From Cloacibacterium sp047601505 (GTDB lineage Bacteria > Bacteroidota > Bacteroidia > Flavobacteriales > Weeksellaceae), in the NCBI RefSeq assembly GCF_047601505.1, contig NZ_JASGJD010000001.1, positions 2,666,001-2,730,000 on the forward strand: a DNA stretch of 64,000 bases, in the 5' to 3' direction. Positions 8,984 to 18,015 of the stretch are shown here, piece by piece. The translations under genes were made by a program, and so were the position numbers. Every line of letters begins with the position of its first letter. Position 1 is the stretch's first letter. The notes below the pieces were generated by a model that worked only from the letters and a program-made list of their open reading frames with translations, was not told where the DNA came from and searched no databases.

Positions 8984-9820
8984 TTATTCTTCTGAGATAA
9001 GTTTTATTTTATCGTCTAAAATTTCAATTACATTTTCTTTGTACAAACCGCCAATTGCTTTTTTGAAATTTTTCTTACTCATCTGCAATTCTTCTTTTAT
9101 TTCTTCGGGCGAAGAATCGTCTGTAAGATAAAGCAAGCCATAGTTTTCTTCTAATTTATCTAGAATTTTTTGTTTGAATTCATCAATATTCTGTACAAAA
9201 CCTTGTTTCTGAAGCGTTACATCTATTTTCCCATCTTCTCTAATGGTTTTAATGTAGCCTATTTCATCTGACAAAGGATACAATTTTTTGAAAACATCCG
9301 AAGTATAAATCAACCCGAGATATTTTTTATTTACCACTACATTCCAACCCAATTCAGATTGTCCTGCAATAATTAAATCTACTTTATCACCCGCTTCAAA
9401 AGGTACATTTTCGTAATTTTGATTTCTTTTGAATTTTGTAGTTCCGGTAATTCTGCCAGAAACTTCATCAATATAAATGTACACCAAATAACGTTTTCCT
9501 TCCAGAATTTTACCTTTTTGCTGTTTGTACGGAATAAACAAATCTTTGATAATTCCCCAATCCATAAAAGCACCACTTGGCAAAGATTGCACGCAATTCA
9601 TCACTGCAAACTCTCCTACTTCTGCCACAGGAATTTCTGTAGTTGCTTTCAATTTATCATCGTCTTGATACACAAAAACATCCAATTCTTCTCCTATTTG
9701 GGAATTTTCGTCCAAAAATATTTTAGAAATGAAAGCACGTTCGCCGTTATCTGCTTCTAAAAAAGCTCCAGAATTATTGGTTTCAACGATTTTTAAAGAT
9801 TGAGTTTTTCCTATGTTCAT
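8984..9820 (-). CDS. cvfB: CvfB-like S1 RNA-binding protein
   Basis: 278 residues from MNIGKTQSLKIVETNNSG. The protein has tandem S1-like OB domains and a C-terminal winged helix, as in CvfB (virulence factor B, YitL) proteins. Visible motifs are GAFLEADNGERAFISK, GAFMDWGIIKDLFIPYKQQ, GRITGTTKF, GYIKTIREDGKIDVTLQK and the C-terminal SSPEEIKEELQMSKKNFKKA with IGGLYKENVIEI. The frame stays open up to 9886, but an exact promoter element at 9864-9871 puts transcription start near 9857, so the ATG at 9820 is the start. Likely a cytoplasmic RNA-binding regulator; targets unknown. It follows the decarboxylase gene but has its own promoter. Confidence 0.85.
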   Translation of the reverse strand: MNIGKTQSLKIVETNNSGAFLEADNGERAFISKIFLDENSQIGEELDVFVYQDDDKLKATTEIPVAEVGEFAVMNCVQSLPSGAFMDWGIIKDLFIPYKQQKGKILEGKRYLVYIYIDEVSGRITGTTKFKRNQNYENVPFEAGDKVDLIIAGQSELGWNVVVNKKYLGLIYTSDVFKKLYPLSDEIGYIKTIREDGKIDVTLQKQGFVQNIDEFKQKILDKLEENYGLLYLTDDSSPEEIKEELQMSKKNFKKAIGGLYKENVIEILDDKIKLISEE

Positions 9821-9863
9821 TGTACTATTTTTAAAAACTTTGTCTAAGATTTTTAAACTTTTG

Positions 9864-9871
9864 CAAAGGTA
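9864..9871 (-). promoter_or_regulatory. -7 promoter element (TACCTTTG) of the cvfB-like gene
   Basis: Exact TAnnTTTG on the minus strand, 44 bases before the ATG at 9820. It lies inside the longer open frame and so decides the start. Confidence 0.65.
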
Positions 9872-9882
9872 AGGTTTTAAAA

Positions 9883-11256
9883 TCAATTCATTGTTTCCAA
9901 AATCACTTTTAAATCTTCTTCTGTAGTATCTGGATTAATGAAACAAAATCTGGCAACAGTTTCTAATTCGTTATCTTTTTGCCATTTTGTAGGCGTTACC
10001 AAAGCGATATTTTCTTTATGATTTTTATATGTCCAATTGTAATAATCTTGCGGTTGCCAACCTTTTCTACGGAAAAGTACACAACTTAAACCTGGCTCTC
10101 TCACCATTTCTAACAGCGGATTTTCATCAATTAATTCTTTGGCTTTTTGTGCCAATTCCAAACCATTTTCTACTGCTTTTCTATATACTCCCGTTCCGTG
10201 CATTGCAAGGGAAAACCAAAGCGACAAACCTCTTAATTTCCTGGTTAATTGCACCTGATAATCTGATGGATTAAAACCTCTAGCTCCTTCATCTTGAAAA
10301 ATATCCAAATAAGAACCATGCTGAGAAAGAGCTTCTTTTGCCAATTCTGGTTTTTTATAAATTACAGCTCCACAATCGTAGGTTGTAAAAAGCCATTTGT
10401 GAGGATCTATGGTGATACTATCTGCTTTTTCGACGCCCGAAAAAAGATTTCTTACTTTTGGGGAAGCCAAAGCACCACCTCCATAAGCTGCATCAATATG
10501 AAACCAAAGTCCTTTTTCTTCGCAGAGATTTGCAATTCCGTCTAAATCGTCAATAATCCCTGCATTGGTAGTTCCCGCAGTTGCAATTACAGCAAAAAGT
10601 CGGTTTTTGTCTTCATCAGACATTTTATTAATTTCTTCTTCTACATCTTTTGCCGTTAATTTTTCTTCTTTGTGAATAAGGTAAACATCGGTATCTGTAA
10701 TTTTCGCCATTGTAATTACCGAAGAATGCGCTCCACCAGAAGTAATAATTAAGCCTTTTTTATTTTTATTTTCAGGATTTTTGCTTCTCCAAAATTCTCT
10801 AGCTGTAACAATTGCAGAAAGATTAGCACCAGTTCCGCCAGGTGTAAAAACCCCAAAAGCTCCCTCTGGAAGCCCTGTAAGAGAAACTATCCATTCCATT
10901 GCTTGATTTTCTGCAAAAATTCCGCCCGCTCCCATCATCCAATAAGAACCGTGAATATTGGAGGCAGAAGTAACCAAATCAAACAAAATAGAAGCTCTGG
11001 AAGGAGCAGATGGTACGAAAGATAAATTTCTGGGATGATTAATAGGAACATTGGCTTTAGACAAAACATCTGTCCAGATTTTAAAGGCTTTTTCGCCTGA
11101 AATTCCGTTTGGTGTAATGGTTTCTCCCACTAATTTTTTCAACTCTGAAGCTTTTTTGGGACTTCCCAAAACCGGGCTGTTGTCTGTAACTCTGTTGATT
11201 GAATATTTCATAATATCCAATGTCATTTCAATAAAATCTATATCTATATTGTGCAT
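9883..11256 (-). CDS. PLP-dependent group II amino acid decarboxylase
   Basis: About 457 residues of the aromatic-L-amino-acid / glutamate / diaminobutyrate decarboxylase family (fold type I). The PLP lysine is in ITIDPHKWLFTTYDCG; other family marks are the N-terminal NISFVPSAPS-like block (NLSFVPSAPSRASI), GVFTPGGTGANLSAI, FHIDAAYGGGALASP and the C-terminal LRGLSLWFSLAMHG. It removes CO2 from an amino acid to give an amine; the substrate cannot be read from the sequence (aromatic amino acid or diaminobutyrate are both possible). An ATG six codons upstream (11274) is also available; the weak promoter-like TATATTTA at 11279-11286 favours the inner start MHNIDIDF. Confidence 0.82.
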   Translation of the reverse strand: MHNIDIDFIEMTLDIMKYSINRVTDNSPVLGSPKKASELKKLVGETITPNGISGEKAFKIWTDVLSKANVPINHPRNLSFVPSAPSRASILFDLVTSASNIHGSYWMMGAGGIFAENQAMEWIVSLTGLPEGAFGVFTPGGTGANLSAIVTAREFWRSKNPENKNKKGLIITSGGAHSSVITMAKITDTDVYLIHKEEKLTAKDVEEEINKMSDEDKNRLFAVIATAGTTNAGIIDDLDGIANLCEEKGLWFHIDAAYGGGALASPKVRNLFSGVEKADSITIDPHKWLFTTYDCGAVIYKKPELAKEALSQHGSYLDIFQDEGARGFNPSDYQVQLTRKLRGLSLWFSLAMHGTGVYRKAVENGLELAQKAKELIDENPLLEMVREPGLSCVLFRRKGWQPQDYYNWTYKNHKENIALVTPTKWQKDNELETVARFCFINPDTTEEDLKVILETMN

Positions 11257-11294
11257 ACAAGTATTTTTATACAATCACTAAATATAAGCATAAA

Positions 11295-11322
11295 AAAAGA
11301 GAAGCAAAAATACTTCTCTTTT
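11295..11322 (-). terminator. Terminator of the siderophore receptor / PepSY transcript
   Basis: 10-bp arms AAAAGAGAAG / CTTCTCTTTT with an 8-base loop, directly after the stop codon of the PepSY gene, with a T-run on the minus strand. Confidence 0.75.
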
Positions 11323-11325
11323 CAA

Positions 11326-12510
11326 TTATTTAAACTTTCTTCCTTTCCAGACTAAAAAGCCTGTGATAGGCAAACTTGCACATATTAAACTAACAATAAA
11401 TGCTAAAATTTTGCCCCAAACTCCTAAAATTGCTCCTACATGAATATCGTAATTGGCAGCAACAAATTTTTCTCCGAAATTCTTCTTTTGATGCGGTCTA
11501 TTGAATAAAACTTCACCAGAATTTTCATCAAAAATAACCTGATGATTGATGTGATAAGAATAGTCTAATTGTTTTACATACACTTCATAATTAGGATGTT
11601 CGTGGTCGTCTAAATGTTCATGTCCAAAATCTAAACTATACACCGAAGCCGATGGATAAAGCTTTTCCACATTTGCTGCGATTTTATCTAAAGTGGTAGA
11701 ATTCCTAAGTTCTATTGGAGCTTTGGTTTTAATATTAGAAAAATCTGGATATTTGGTTTCGCCTCCAGAAAATAATATGTAAAAGAAAGCTTGAACAAAA
11801 AAGAAAGCGTAAAAAAGTCCTGTTAAAGTTAAAATTAACGCAAAAAAAGAAGCATAAAAGCCTAAAATACTGTGAAGGTCGTAGTTTTTTCTTCGCCAAG
11901 ATTTAATATTTTTCCATTGAAACCAAAAGCGTTGTTTTCTAGCTTTTTTGTTTTTTGGCCACCAAAGAATAATGCCCGAAATTAGCATAATTAGGAAAAT
12001 AAGAACAGGAATCCCAACAATATAAGTTCCCCAATCAGATTTTAAAAGAAAACTCCAATGGATAAATTTTACGATATTGAAAAAACCATTTTTTTCGTCT
12101 TCCAGAGCTAGAACTTTACCTGTAAAAGGATTTACATAAGCCGTTTTGTAAATTACAAATTCGTCAAAATAATTCCAAGCATTAGGATTTCTTTCGTAGT
12201 AAAAGAATTTATAAGATTTTGTTTTATCTAAAGGAATTTCTGCCCAATGAATTGGATATTTTTCGTTGGTTTGCGCTTCTACTTTTCGTTCTAAAATCTT
12301 AAGTGGAAGAATCTTTTTTTGGGAAATATTTTGTTCGTTATGGTGAATGTAATCTTTTCTTAAAACATTCTGAATTTCGTCTTTAAAAACATACAAAGCG
12401 CCAGTAATACTAATGATTAAAACGAAAAAACCAACCGTTAATCCAAGCCAAAGATGTAATTTGGAAACAATTTTTTTAAATGTATTTTTCTTTTTAGATT
12501 TCACCTTCAT
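11326..12510 (-). CDS. PepSY-associated membrane protein, iron-siderophore related
   Basis: 394 residues with four membrane helices: about 18-42 (LWLGLTVGFFVLIISITGALYVF), about 165-190 (ISGIILWWPKN at its end), about 210-240 (LHSILGFYASFFALILTLTGLF) and near the C-terminus (ILAFIVSLICASLPITGFLVWKG). Conserved His in SKLHLWLG and in YDLHSILG, and the PepSY-type periplasmic segments with H-rich FGHEHLDDHEHPNYEVYV, fit the PiuB / FoxB-like family that works beside TonB siderophore receptors, probably in reducing or releasing ferric siderophores in the inner membrane. It lies 78 bases downstream of such a receptor on the same strand and shares its terminator, so the two are likely co-transcribed. 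Confidence 0.85.
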   Translation of the reverse strand: MKVKSKKKNTFKKIVSKLHLWLGLTVGFFVLIISITGALYVFKDEIQNVLRKDYIHHNEQNISQKKILPLKILERKVEAQTNEKYPIHWAEIPLDKTKSYKFFYYERNPNAWNYFDEFVIYKTAYVNPFTGKVLALEDEKNGFFNIVKFIHWSFLLKSDWGTYIVGIPVLIFLIMLISGIILWWPKNKKARKQRFWFQWKNIKSWRRKNYDLHSILGFYASFFALILTLTGLFYAFFFVQAFFYILFSGGETKYPDFSNIKTKAPIELRNSTTLDKIAANVEKLYPSASVYSLDFGHEHLDDHEHPNYEVYVKQLDYSYHINHQVIFDENSGEVLFNRPHQKKNFGEKFVAANYDIHVGAILGVWGKILAFIVSLICASLPITGFLVWKGRKFK

Positions 12511-12588
12511 TTTATAAAATTTTAAAAGTTAGCAGAACAAAAAAATTCTGCTAACTCAATAGTGACTTATGATATATGAAAAGTTTTT

Positions 12589-14718
12589 TTAAAATTTAAA
12601 GTCAACTCCCAATGCTACAGTGCTAGGTTTTTGCGGAGTTACAGTGCTCCAACCTGTGAAATATTTTTCGTTGGTAAAGTTGTCGAACTTAAGATTTAGG
12701 TTGTACTTATTTGTGGTATAAGAAATTACGGCATTGAAAACGGTGTAACTTGGTAAAGTAAAAGTACCAATATTGCTTCTATTAAGAGTTTTGTTTTCGC
12801 TAGCATAATTAGCCCCAACTCCAAAACCAAGTCCTTTTAATACACCTGAAGAAATTTTATAATTTGCCCAAAAATTCACTAAATTTTGAGGACCTGCTTC
12901 TTCTGGCCTTAAACCTAAATAACCTGCATTTTCTGTATCTTTAGTTACTTTAGCATCATTATAACTATAGCCCGCAATCATGCTCAACCCTTGAATAGGA
13001 TTGGTAACCAAAGAGATTTCAAAACCTTTGCTTTCTACTTCGCCACTTTGCACTTGGTTATTTGGATTTACGGCATCTGCCATTAATTTATTAGAAACTA
13101 AGATATTGTAATAACTAGCTGTAACCGAAACTTTATCTTTGTAAAGATTTGCTTTAGTCCCAACTTCCCATTGGTTTGCTCTTTCGGGGTCGTAAACTTG
13201 TACTCCAGTTACATTTCCAGAACCATCATAAACATTACCTGGAGTTAAATTTTTGAAACCATTCATATAATTGGCAAACAATGATAATTTATTCATTATT
13301 GGTTGGTAAACGATTCCAAATTTTGGTGAAAAAGTAGTTTGAGATTTCACTTTTTCTGTACTATACAATGCAATACCTTGATAATGGTCTAATCTTACAC
13401 TCGCCATTACTGATAAATTAGGCAAAAAATCTATTACATCACTTACATAAGCACTTTTTGTGGTAATGCTAGAAGTGGTTTTACTAGCAGTTAAACTTGA
13501 TAAAATAAGGTCTGTATCGTAAGGAGTTAACTTACCAGTATCTGTTCCGTTGACTAACGAAACGGTTCCATTACCTCCCCAAGCTCCAGTATTTTCGGTC
13601 TCTGTAGAAAAATAATCTAATCCAACTACCATTCTGTTTCTGAAAGAACCAATTTTAAAATCACCTTGAAAATTTTGTTGAACATCTACTGCATAAGTAT
13701 TCCCATTAGCTTTAGAAATACTTCTTGTAAACTCGTCACCGTTAGCACTATCCCAAAGATATTGGTAATAACCATCAGTTTTAGAATTACTTGTGGAAAC
13801 AATAGTTTGAGAAGTCCAATTTTTACTAATTTTATATAAAGCTTGTCCTTGGAAACTAAAACTAGGTGTTTTAATCGTTAAAGAATTATCTGTAAAAGAA
13901 GTTTTATAATATTTTTTAAAAATATCAATTGAATTAAATGAAAGAGGAGAATATCTGCTCAAAAATATCATAGGAGCAGAAGCAGTTTCAGAATTTCTAA
14001 ACTCCGTATTAATTAAGAAAGTTAATTTATCACTAGCAACAATTTTAAAACTTGGTGCAATAAATAAATATTTGTTAAATCCTGCATCTTGAAAAGAATC
14101 TTCAGAATGATAAACTGTAACCAATCTTGCAAATACATTTTTACCCAGAGGAGTATTAACATCTAAAATATATCTGTTTAATCTGTTACTTCCAATTACA
14201 GCACCAATTTCTCCACCGAAAGTTTCATAAGGTTTTTTAGTGGTAATATTAATTAAACCGCCATAAGAAGTTACGCTACTCCCGAAAAGAGTTCCAGAAG
14301 GACCTTTCATAATTTCGGTACTTTCAATATTTGCGGGTTCTATTGTCGAATTATTAATATTTGGCATTCCGTTTACCAAAGCTGGTTGAACAGAGAAACC
14401 TCTCATGGTGTAATATTCTGCTCCATCTCCTGCTCTACCCGTACTTTCCCAAAGCCTAGAAACACCAGTTGCGTTATTTAGAACCGCCTGAAAACTCGTA
14501 GACAATTGGTCTTTTATTACATACTTTGAAATACTGTTGTAAACCTGAGGATTTTCTATATTCTTCAAAGGTAGCTTAGCCACCACTTCTGTACTATCTA
14601 CTTTATAAACATTTTTAGTAGCATAGATAAGTACCTCATCAATATTCTTTTCTTTTCCTTCCTGAGAGTATGCCATAACACCAACCAATGACAAAATACT
14701 CATAATAGTTTTCTTCAT
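12589..14718 (-). CDS. TonB-dependent siderophore receptor
   Basis: 709 residues. Signal peptide (MKKTIMSILSLVGVMAYSQ), then a TonB-box-like IDEVLIYATK, a plug domain with SFQAVLNNATGVSRLWE, AEYYTMRGFSVQPALVNGMP and ESTEIMKGPSGTLFGSS..GGLINITTKKP, then a 22-strand barrel finishing LALGVDFKF-like (STVALGVDFKF, terminal aromatic). There is no N-terminal carboxypeptidase-like domain, unlike the two other receptors here. The plug signature is that of FhuA/FoxA type ferric-siderophore receptors; the exact siderophore is unknown. The promoter at 14747-14754 is followed by an inverted repeat around the expected start point, which suggests repression by iron or another signal. Confidence 0.88.
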   Translation of the reverse strand: MKKTIMSILSLVGVMAYSQEGKEKNIDEVLIYATKNVYKVDSTEVVAKLPLKNIENPQVYNSISKYVIKDQLSTSFQAVLNNATGVSRLWESTGRAGDGAEYYTMRGFSVQPALVNGMPNINNSTIEPANIESTEIMKGPSGTLFGSSVTSYGGLINITTKKPYETFGGEIGAVIGSNRLNRYILDVNTPLGKNVFARLVTVYHSEDSFQDAGFNKYLFIAPSFKIVASDKLTFLINTEFRNSETASAPMIFLSRYSPLSFNSIDIFKKYYKTSFTDNSLTIKTPSFSFQGQALYKISKNWTSQTIVSTSNSKTDGYYQYLWDSANGDEFTRSISKANGNTYAVDVQQNFQGDFKIGSFRNRMVVGLDYFSTETENTGAWGGNGTVSLVNGTDTGKLTPYDTDLILSSLTASKTTSSITTKSAYVSDVIDFLPNLSVMASVRLDHYQGIALYSTEKVKSQTTFSPKFGIVYQPIMNKLSLFANYMNGFKNLTPGNVYDGSGNVTGVQVYDPERANQWEVGTKANLYKDKVSVTASYYNILVSNKLMADAVNPNNQVQSGEVESKGFEISLVTNPIQGLSMIAGYSYNDAKVTKDTENAGYLGLRPEEAGPQNLVNFWANYKISSGVLKGLGFGVGANYASENKTLNRSNIGTFTLPSYTVFNAVISYTTNKYNLNLKFDNFTNEKYFTGWSTVTPQKPSTVALGVDFKF

Positions 14719-14725
14719 AATTTAG

Positions 14726-14745
14726 AATCGTTTTAAATAACGATT
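14726..14745. promoter_or_regulatory. Candidate operator: inverted repeat at the siderophore receptor promoter
   Basis: Arms AATCGTT and AACGATT with a 6-base AT spacer, one base from the -7 element and covering the expected transcription start. Not a textbook Fur box; the regulator is unknown. Confidence 0.45.
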
Positions 14746-14746
14746 G

Positions 14747-14754
14747 CAAATGTA
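14747..14754 (-). promoter_or_regulatory. -7 promoter element (TACATTTG) of the siderophore receptor
   Basis: Exact TAnnTTTG on the minus strand, 29 bases before the ATG. Confidence 0.65.
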
Positions 14755-14800
14755 TAATATTATTTTTAATAATTCTAAATAAAATTAATAAAATTTAACA

Positions 14801-14832
14801 AAAAAAGAGAAGCAATATAGCTTCTCTTTTTT
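14801..14832 (-). terminator. Terminator of lpdA
   Basis: 13-bp arms AAAAAAGAGAAGC / GCTTCTCTTTTTT with a 6-base loop, 34 bases after the lpdA stop, with T-run on the minus strand. Confidence 0.85.
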
Positions 14833-14866
14833 AAATATATCTATTTAAATATTCAAAATCAGACCA

Positions 14867-16270
14867 TTACACATGAATTGATCTTTTACCTGTTGCATCC
14901 AAACAAGCTTCTTTTATCGCTTCTGTAAATGTAGGGTGCGCATGAGAACTTCTTGCAATATCTTCTGCACTTGCTCTAAATTCCATCGCAATTACAGCTT
15001 CTGCAATCATGTCTGCTGCTCTTGCACCAATCATGTGAACTCCTAAAATTTCATCCGTTTTTTCGTCTGCCAAAACTTTAATCAATCCATCAATGTCTCC
15101 AGAAGCTCTACTTCTACCCAATGCTCTCATCGGGAAAGAACCTACTTTGTAAGCAGCTCCTTCTTCTTTTAATTGCTCTTCGGTTTTACCAACACCCGCA
15201 ACTTCTGGCCAAGTATAAACAACTCCAGGAATCAAATTATAATTAATGTGAGGTTTTTGTCCAGCTAAAACTTCCGCTACAAAAACGCCTTCTTCTTCCG
15301 CTTTGTGAGCCAACATTGCTCCTTTCACTACATCACCAATTGCATAAATATTTGCAACATTCGTTTGAAGATGCTCGTTTACTTTTACTCTTCCTCTTTC
15401 ATCTAATTCTACTCCTGCATTTTCTAAGCCAAGACATTCTGTATAAGGTTTTCTACCTACAGAAACGAGAACATAATCTCCTTCTACAGCTACTTCTTCA
15501 CCTTTTTTATCCTTTGCTGTAATTTTAACAGTATCACCACTTCTTTCTACCGATTGAACACCTGTAGAAAGCATAAATTTCATACCTTGCTTTTTAAGAA
15601 CTTTCGTTAATTCTTTAGACAAAGCACCATCCATTGTTGGGATAATTTTGTCCATAAATTCTACTACAGTTACTTGAGAACCTAATCTTAAATAAACAGA
15701 ACCCAATTCTAAACCAATAACTCCACCTCCAATTACAACCAAATGCTTTGGAATTTCTTTTAAATTTAAAGCTTCTGTAGAAGTAATTACTCTTTCTTTA
15801 TCTAGAGAAATAAAAGGCAAACTAGACGGTTTAGAACCCGTTGCAATGATAGAATATTTAGATTCGATGCTTTCTGAAGAACCGTCTTTTTTAGAAATTT
15901 TGATTTTAGTAGCAGATTCGAAACTTCCTACACCTTCGAAAACCGTTACTTTATTTTTGTCCATCAAGAAATTAATTCCTTTGGTTGTTTGCTCTACAAC
16001 TTCATTTTTACGAGCAATCATTCTTGCAATATCCGCCTTTGGAGCATCAATAATAATCCCGTGATTTTCAAAATTATGAGCTGCATTGTGAAAATGCTCA
16101 GAGCTGTCTAACAAAGCTTTAGAAGGGATACAACCTACATTAAGACAAGTTCCACCTAAGGTTGAATATTTTTCAATTAGAGCTGTTTTGAAACCCAATT
16201 GTGCTGCACGAATTGCTGCAACATAACCACCAGGACCAGAACCAATTACGGTAACATCGAATTGTGACAT
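14867..16270 (-). CDS. lpdA: Dihydrolipoyl dehydrogenase
   Basis: 467 residues, full length for E3. It re-oxidises dihydrolipoamide of the 2-oxoacid dehydrogenase complexes with NAD+. Visible parts: FAD-binding GSGPGGYVAAIRAAQLG at the N-terminus, the redox disulfide GGTCLNVGCIPSKALL (about 40-56), NAD-binding VIGGGVIGLELGSVYLRLG, NIYAIGDV with the second FAD contact, and the C-terminal dimer motif with the catalytic His-Glu pair in SSHAHPTFTEAIKEA. Transcribed alone; the E1 and E2 genes are not in the window. Confidence 0.97.
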   Translation of the reverse strand: MSQFDVTVIGSGPGGYVAAIRAAQLGFKTALIEKYSTLGGTCLNVGCIPSKALLDSSEHFHNAAHNFENHGIIIDAPKADIARMIARKNEVVEQTTKGINFLMDKNKVTVFEGVGSFESATKIKISKKDGSSESIESKYSIIATGSKPSSLPFISLDKERVITSTEALNLKEIPKHLVVIGGGVIGLELGSVYLRLGSQVTVVEFMDKIIPTMDGALSKELTKVLKKQGMKFMLSTGVQSVERSGDTVKITAKDKKGEEVAVEGDYVLVSVGRKPYTECLGLENAGVELDERGRVKVNEHLQTNVANIYAIGDVVKGAMLAHKAEEEGVFVAEVLAGQKPHINYNLIPGVVYTWPEVAGVGKTEEQLKEEGAAYKVGSFPMRALGRSRASGDIDGLIKVLADEKTDEILGVHMIGARAADMIAEAVIAMEFRASAEDIARSSHAHPTFTEAIKEACLDATGKRSIHV

Positions 16271-16425
16271 TTTTATATTTATTTTTCGTTATAACTTATT
16301 TTATGCGAATTTAAGAAATTTGAATGAAGTTTCCTCGCAATATTGCTACGTTTTCGCAATGATTGTAATGAATAAAATAAATGAGAAAATATATTAGAAA
16401 ATTTCAGAATTATTTCTTCCTTTAA

Positions 16426-16938
16426 CTAATTGATTTTTTTTTGCTTTACATTTAAATAAAAAATCATTTCATAATCAACTTTAATCCCTATATAGCTTTG
16501 TGCAGATTTCCATTTTTTTATTTCTGGAAGACTCAAAACTCTTAATATTTCTTTTTTTACTTTTTCATCTTTATAATTAAATATCTCAACTTTTTTTATA
16601 CTATCATTTTTTCCTATTACCATTTTAATCTTATAAATGAATGGCTTTGAATTACGAGGAATAATCAAGTTTTGATAAATATCTTTTCTAAATTTAGGTA
16701 TTCCTCCTTCATATTGAGGATAAATATCAGTAGCACAAAAAAAACAATTGAGTTTATATTTCTCACAAGAATCAGAAAATTTTTTGAGCTTTAAATTTTC
16801 TCTATCAATAAGCAAAGAGTCTTCTTTAGTTAAAAGAAATTTTTGTTCACTAAAAGTTGAAAGTGTAACATATTTTTCTTTATTCATAACTGAACAAGAA
16901 ATTATTCCTAATAAAAAAAAGAAAACCAAATATTTCAT
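16426..16938 (-). CDS. Lipoprotein with a TonB-C-terminal-like domain
   Basis: 170 residues. The lipobox LGIISC (C15) gives a lipid-anchored mature protein. After a polar stretch with two further Cys (NCFFCATDIYP), residues about 70-165 read YPQYEGGIPKFRKDIYQNL followed by IPRN..., KMVIGKNDSIKKVEI and VLSLPEIKKWKSA, which follow the pattern of the TonB C-terminal domain seen in many flavobacterial proteins (FPGG...FR.YI..NL.YP). Whether it touches a TonB receptor is unknown. It is the last gene of a run recQ - PH-like protein - glycosyltransferase - this gene (gap of 3 bases to the previous stop). Confidence 0.6.
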   Translation of the reverse strand: MKYLVFFFLLGIISCSVMNKEKYVTLSTFSEQKFLLTKEDSLLIDRENLKLKKFSDSCEKYKLNCFFCATDIYPQYEGGIPKFRKDIYQNLIIPRNSKPFIYKIKMVIGKNDSIKKVEIFNYKDEKVKKEILRVLSLPEIKKWKSAQSYIGIKVDYEMIFYLNVKQKKIN

Positions 16939-16941
16939 CTT

Positions 16942-18015
16942 TTAAATCTTTTCAAAAACCTCAAAATATTTCTCCAAAATCATATCTTTAGAAAATCTAG
17001 ATTTTATTGAATTCTTAATCAAATCTTTATTATGATTCTCATCTAAAATTTCTAGTATTTTTTTAGCAAATTCTTCGTGATTTTCTATATCCGAAATTTC
17101 TCCGTTAATTTTTGGTTGAATAATTTCATTAATTCCGCCTTTGCAATTATTGGCTAAAGAATAGGTTCCACAAGCGCCAGCTTCTAACAAAACATTTGGG
17201 AAACCTTCGTATCTGGAACTCAGAATAAACAAATCTGCAAACTTCAAAAAAGGATAAGGATTCTTTTGAGCTCCATGAAAAATCACGTTTTTTAACCCTA
17301 AATTCCCCTTCATTTCACGAAGCAAATCTTTGTCTTTTCCGCCTCCTAAAACATGCAATAAAATATTTTTATCTTTCAGATTTTCAAATACTTTTAGTAA
17401 ATTATCAAAACCTTTTCTGGAAGATAAATTTCCAACTGCTACAACATTTTTATATCCTTCTTTATAACTTTCAGGCTTTGTAGAATTCTCTAATTTTTCT
17501 TCAATAAAATTAAAATCTACAGGATTGTTAATTTTTGTAAGTTTATCTTTTTTGATGTTAAAATGATGAATTAAATCAAACATCATGTCATCACTCTGGC
17601 AAACTATTTTGTGATAATTATTATAAAATTTATAGAAAAATCTAATTTCTCTTCTCGTTACGTGCTGGGAGACAACATTGGTTTCTCGCGCAATGAATTT
17701 TATCTTAGGAAAAAGCTTTATAAACAACGATAAATAGGCGTTTACTTCGCCAAAACCACTGAAAACAATGTCTGGTTTTCTCTTTCTAATTTGTTGTAAA
17801 ATTGACTTTAAAGAATTTCGAATTCTTGGAGTTTTGATGTCTATAATTTCTATATCTTCCTTTAAAAAATCCAGATAAAAACCTTCTTTTCTCAACAACA
17901 AAATGCTTGGAGAAAAAAAATCTCTAGGCAAATGATTCGCAATTGTAGTTACAATTCGCTCTGCACCACCTGCATTAAGATCTGGAAGAATAAAAAGGAT
18001 AGATTTTTTTTGCAC
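16942..18015 (-). CDS. Family 4 glycosyltransferase
   Basis: 357 residues of the GT-B fold, GT4 class. The N-terminus LFILPDLNAGGAERIVTTIAN is the acceptor-side signature; the C-terminal nucleotide-sugar domain has VAVGNLSSRKGFDNLLKVFE, LHVLGGGKD and the E-x7-E motif in SSRYEGFPNVLLEAGACG. It transfers a sugar from a nucleotide sugar to an unknown acceptor, probably in surface polysaccharide or lipopolysaccharide synthesis. It overlaps the upstream membrane-protein gene by one base, so the two are translationally linked. Confidence 0.88.
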   Translation of the reverse strand: MQKKSILFILPDLNAGGAERIVTTIANHLPRDFFSPSILLLRKEGFYLDFLKEDIEIIDIKTPRIRNSLKSILQQIRKRKPDIVFSGFGEVNAYLSLFIKLFPKIKFIARETNVVSQHVTRREIRFFYKFYNNYHKIVCQSDDMMFDLIHHFNIKKDKLTKINNPVDFNFIEEKLENSTKPESYKEGYKNVVAVGNLSSRKGFDNLLKVFENLKDKNILLHVLGGGKDKDLLREMKGNLGLKNVIFHGAQKNPYPFLKFADLFILSSRYEGFPNVLLEAGACGTYSLANNCKGGINEIIQPKINGEISDIENHEEFAKKILEILDENHNKDLIKNSIKSRFSKDMILEKYFEVFEKI

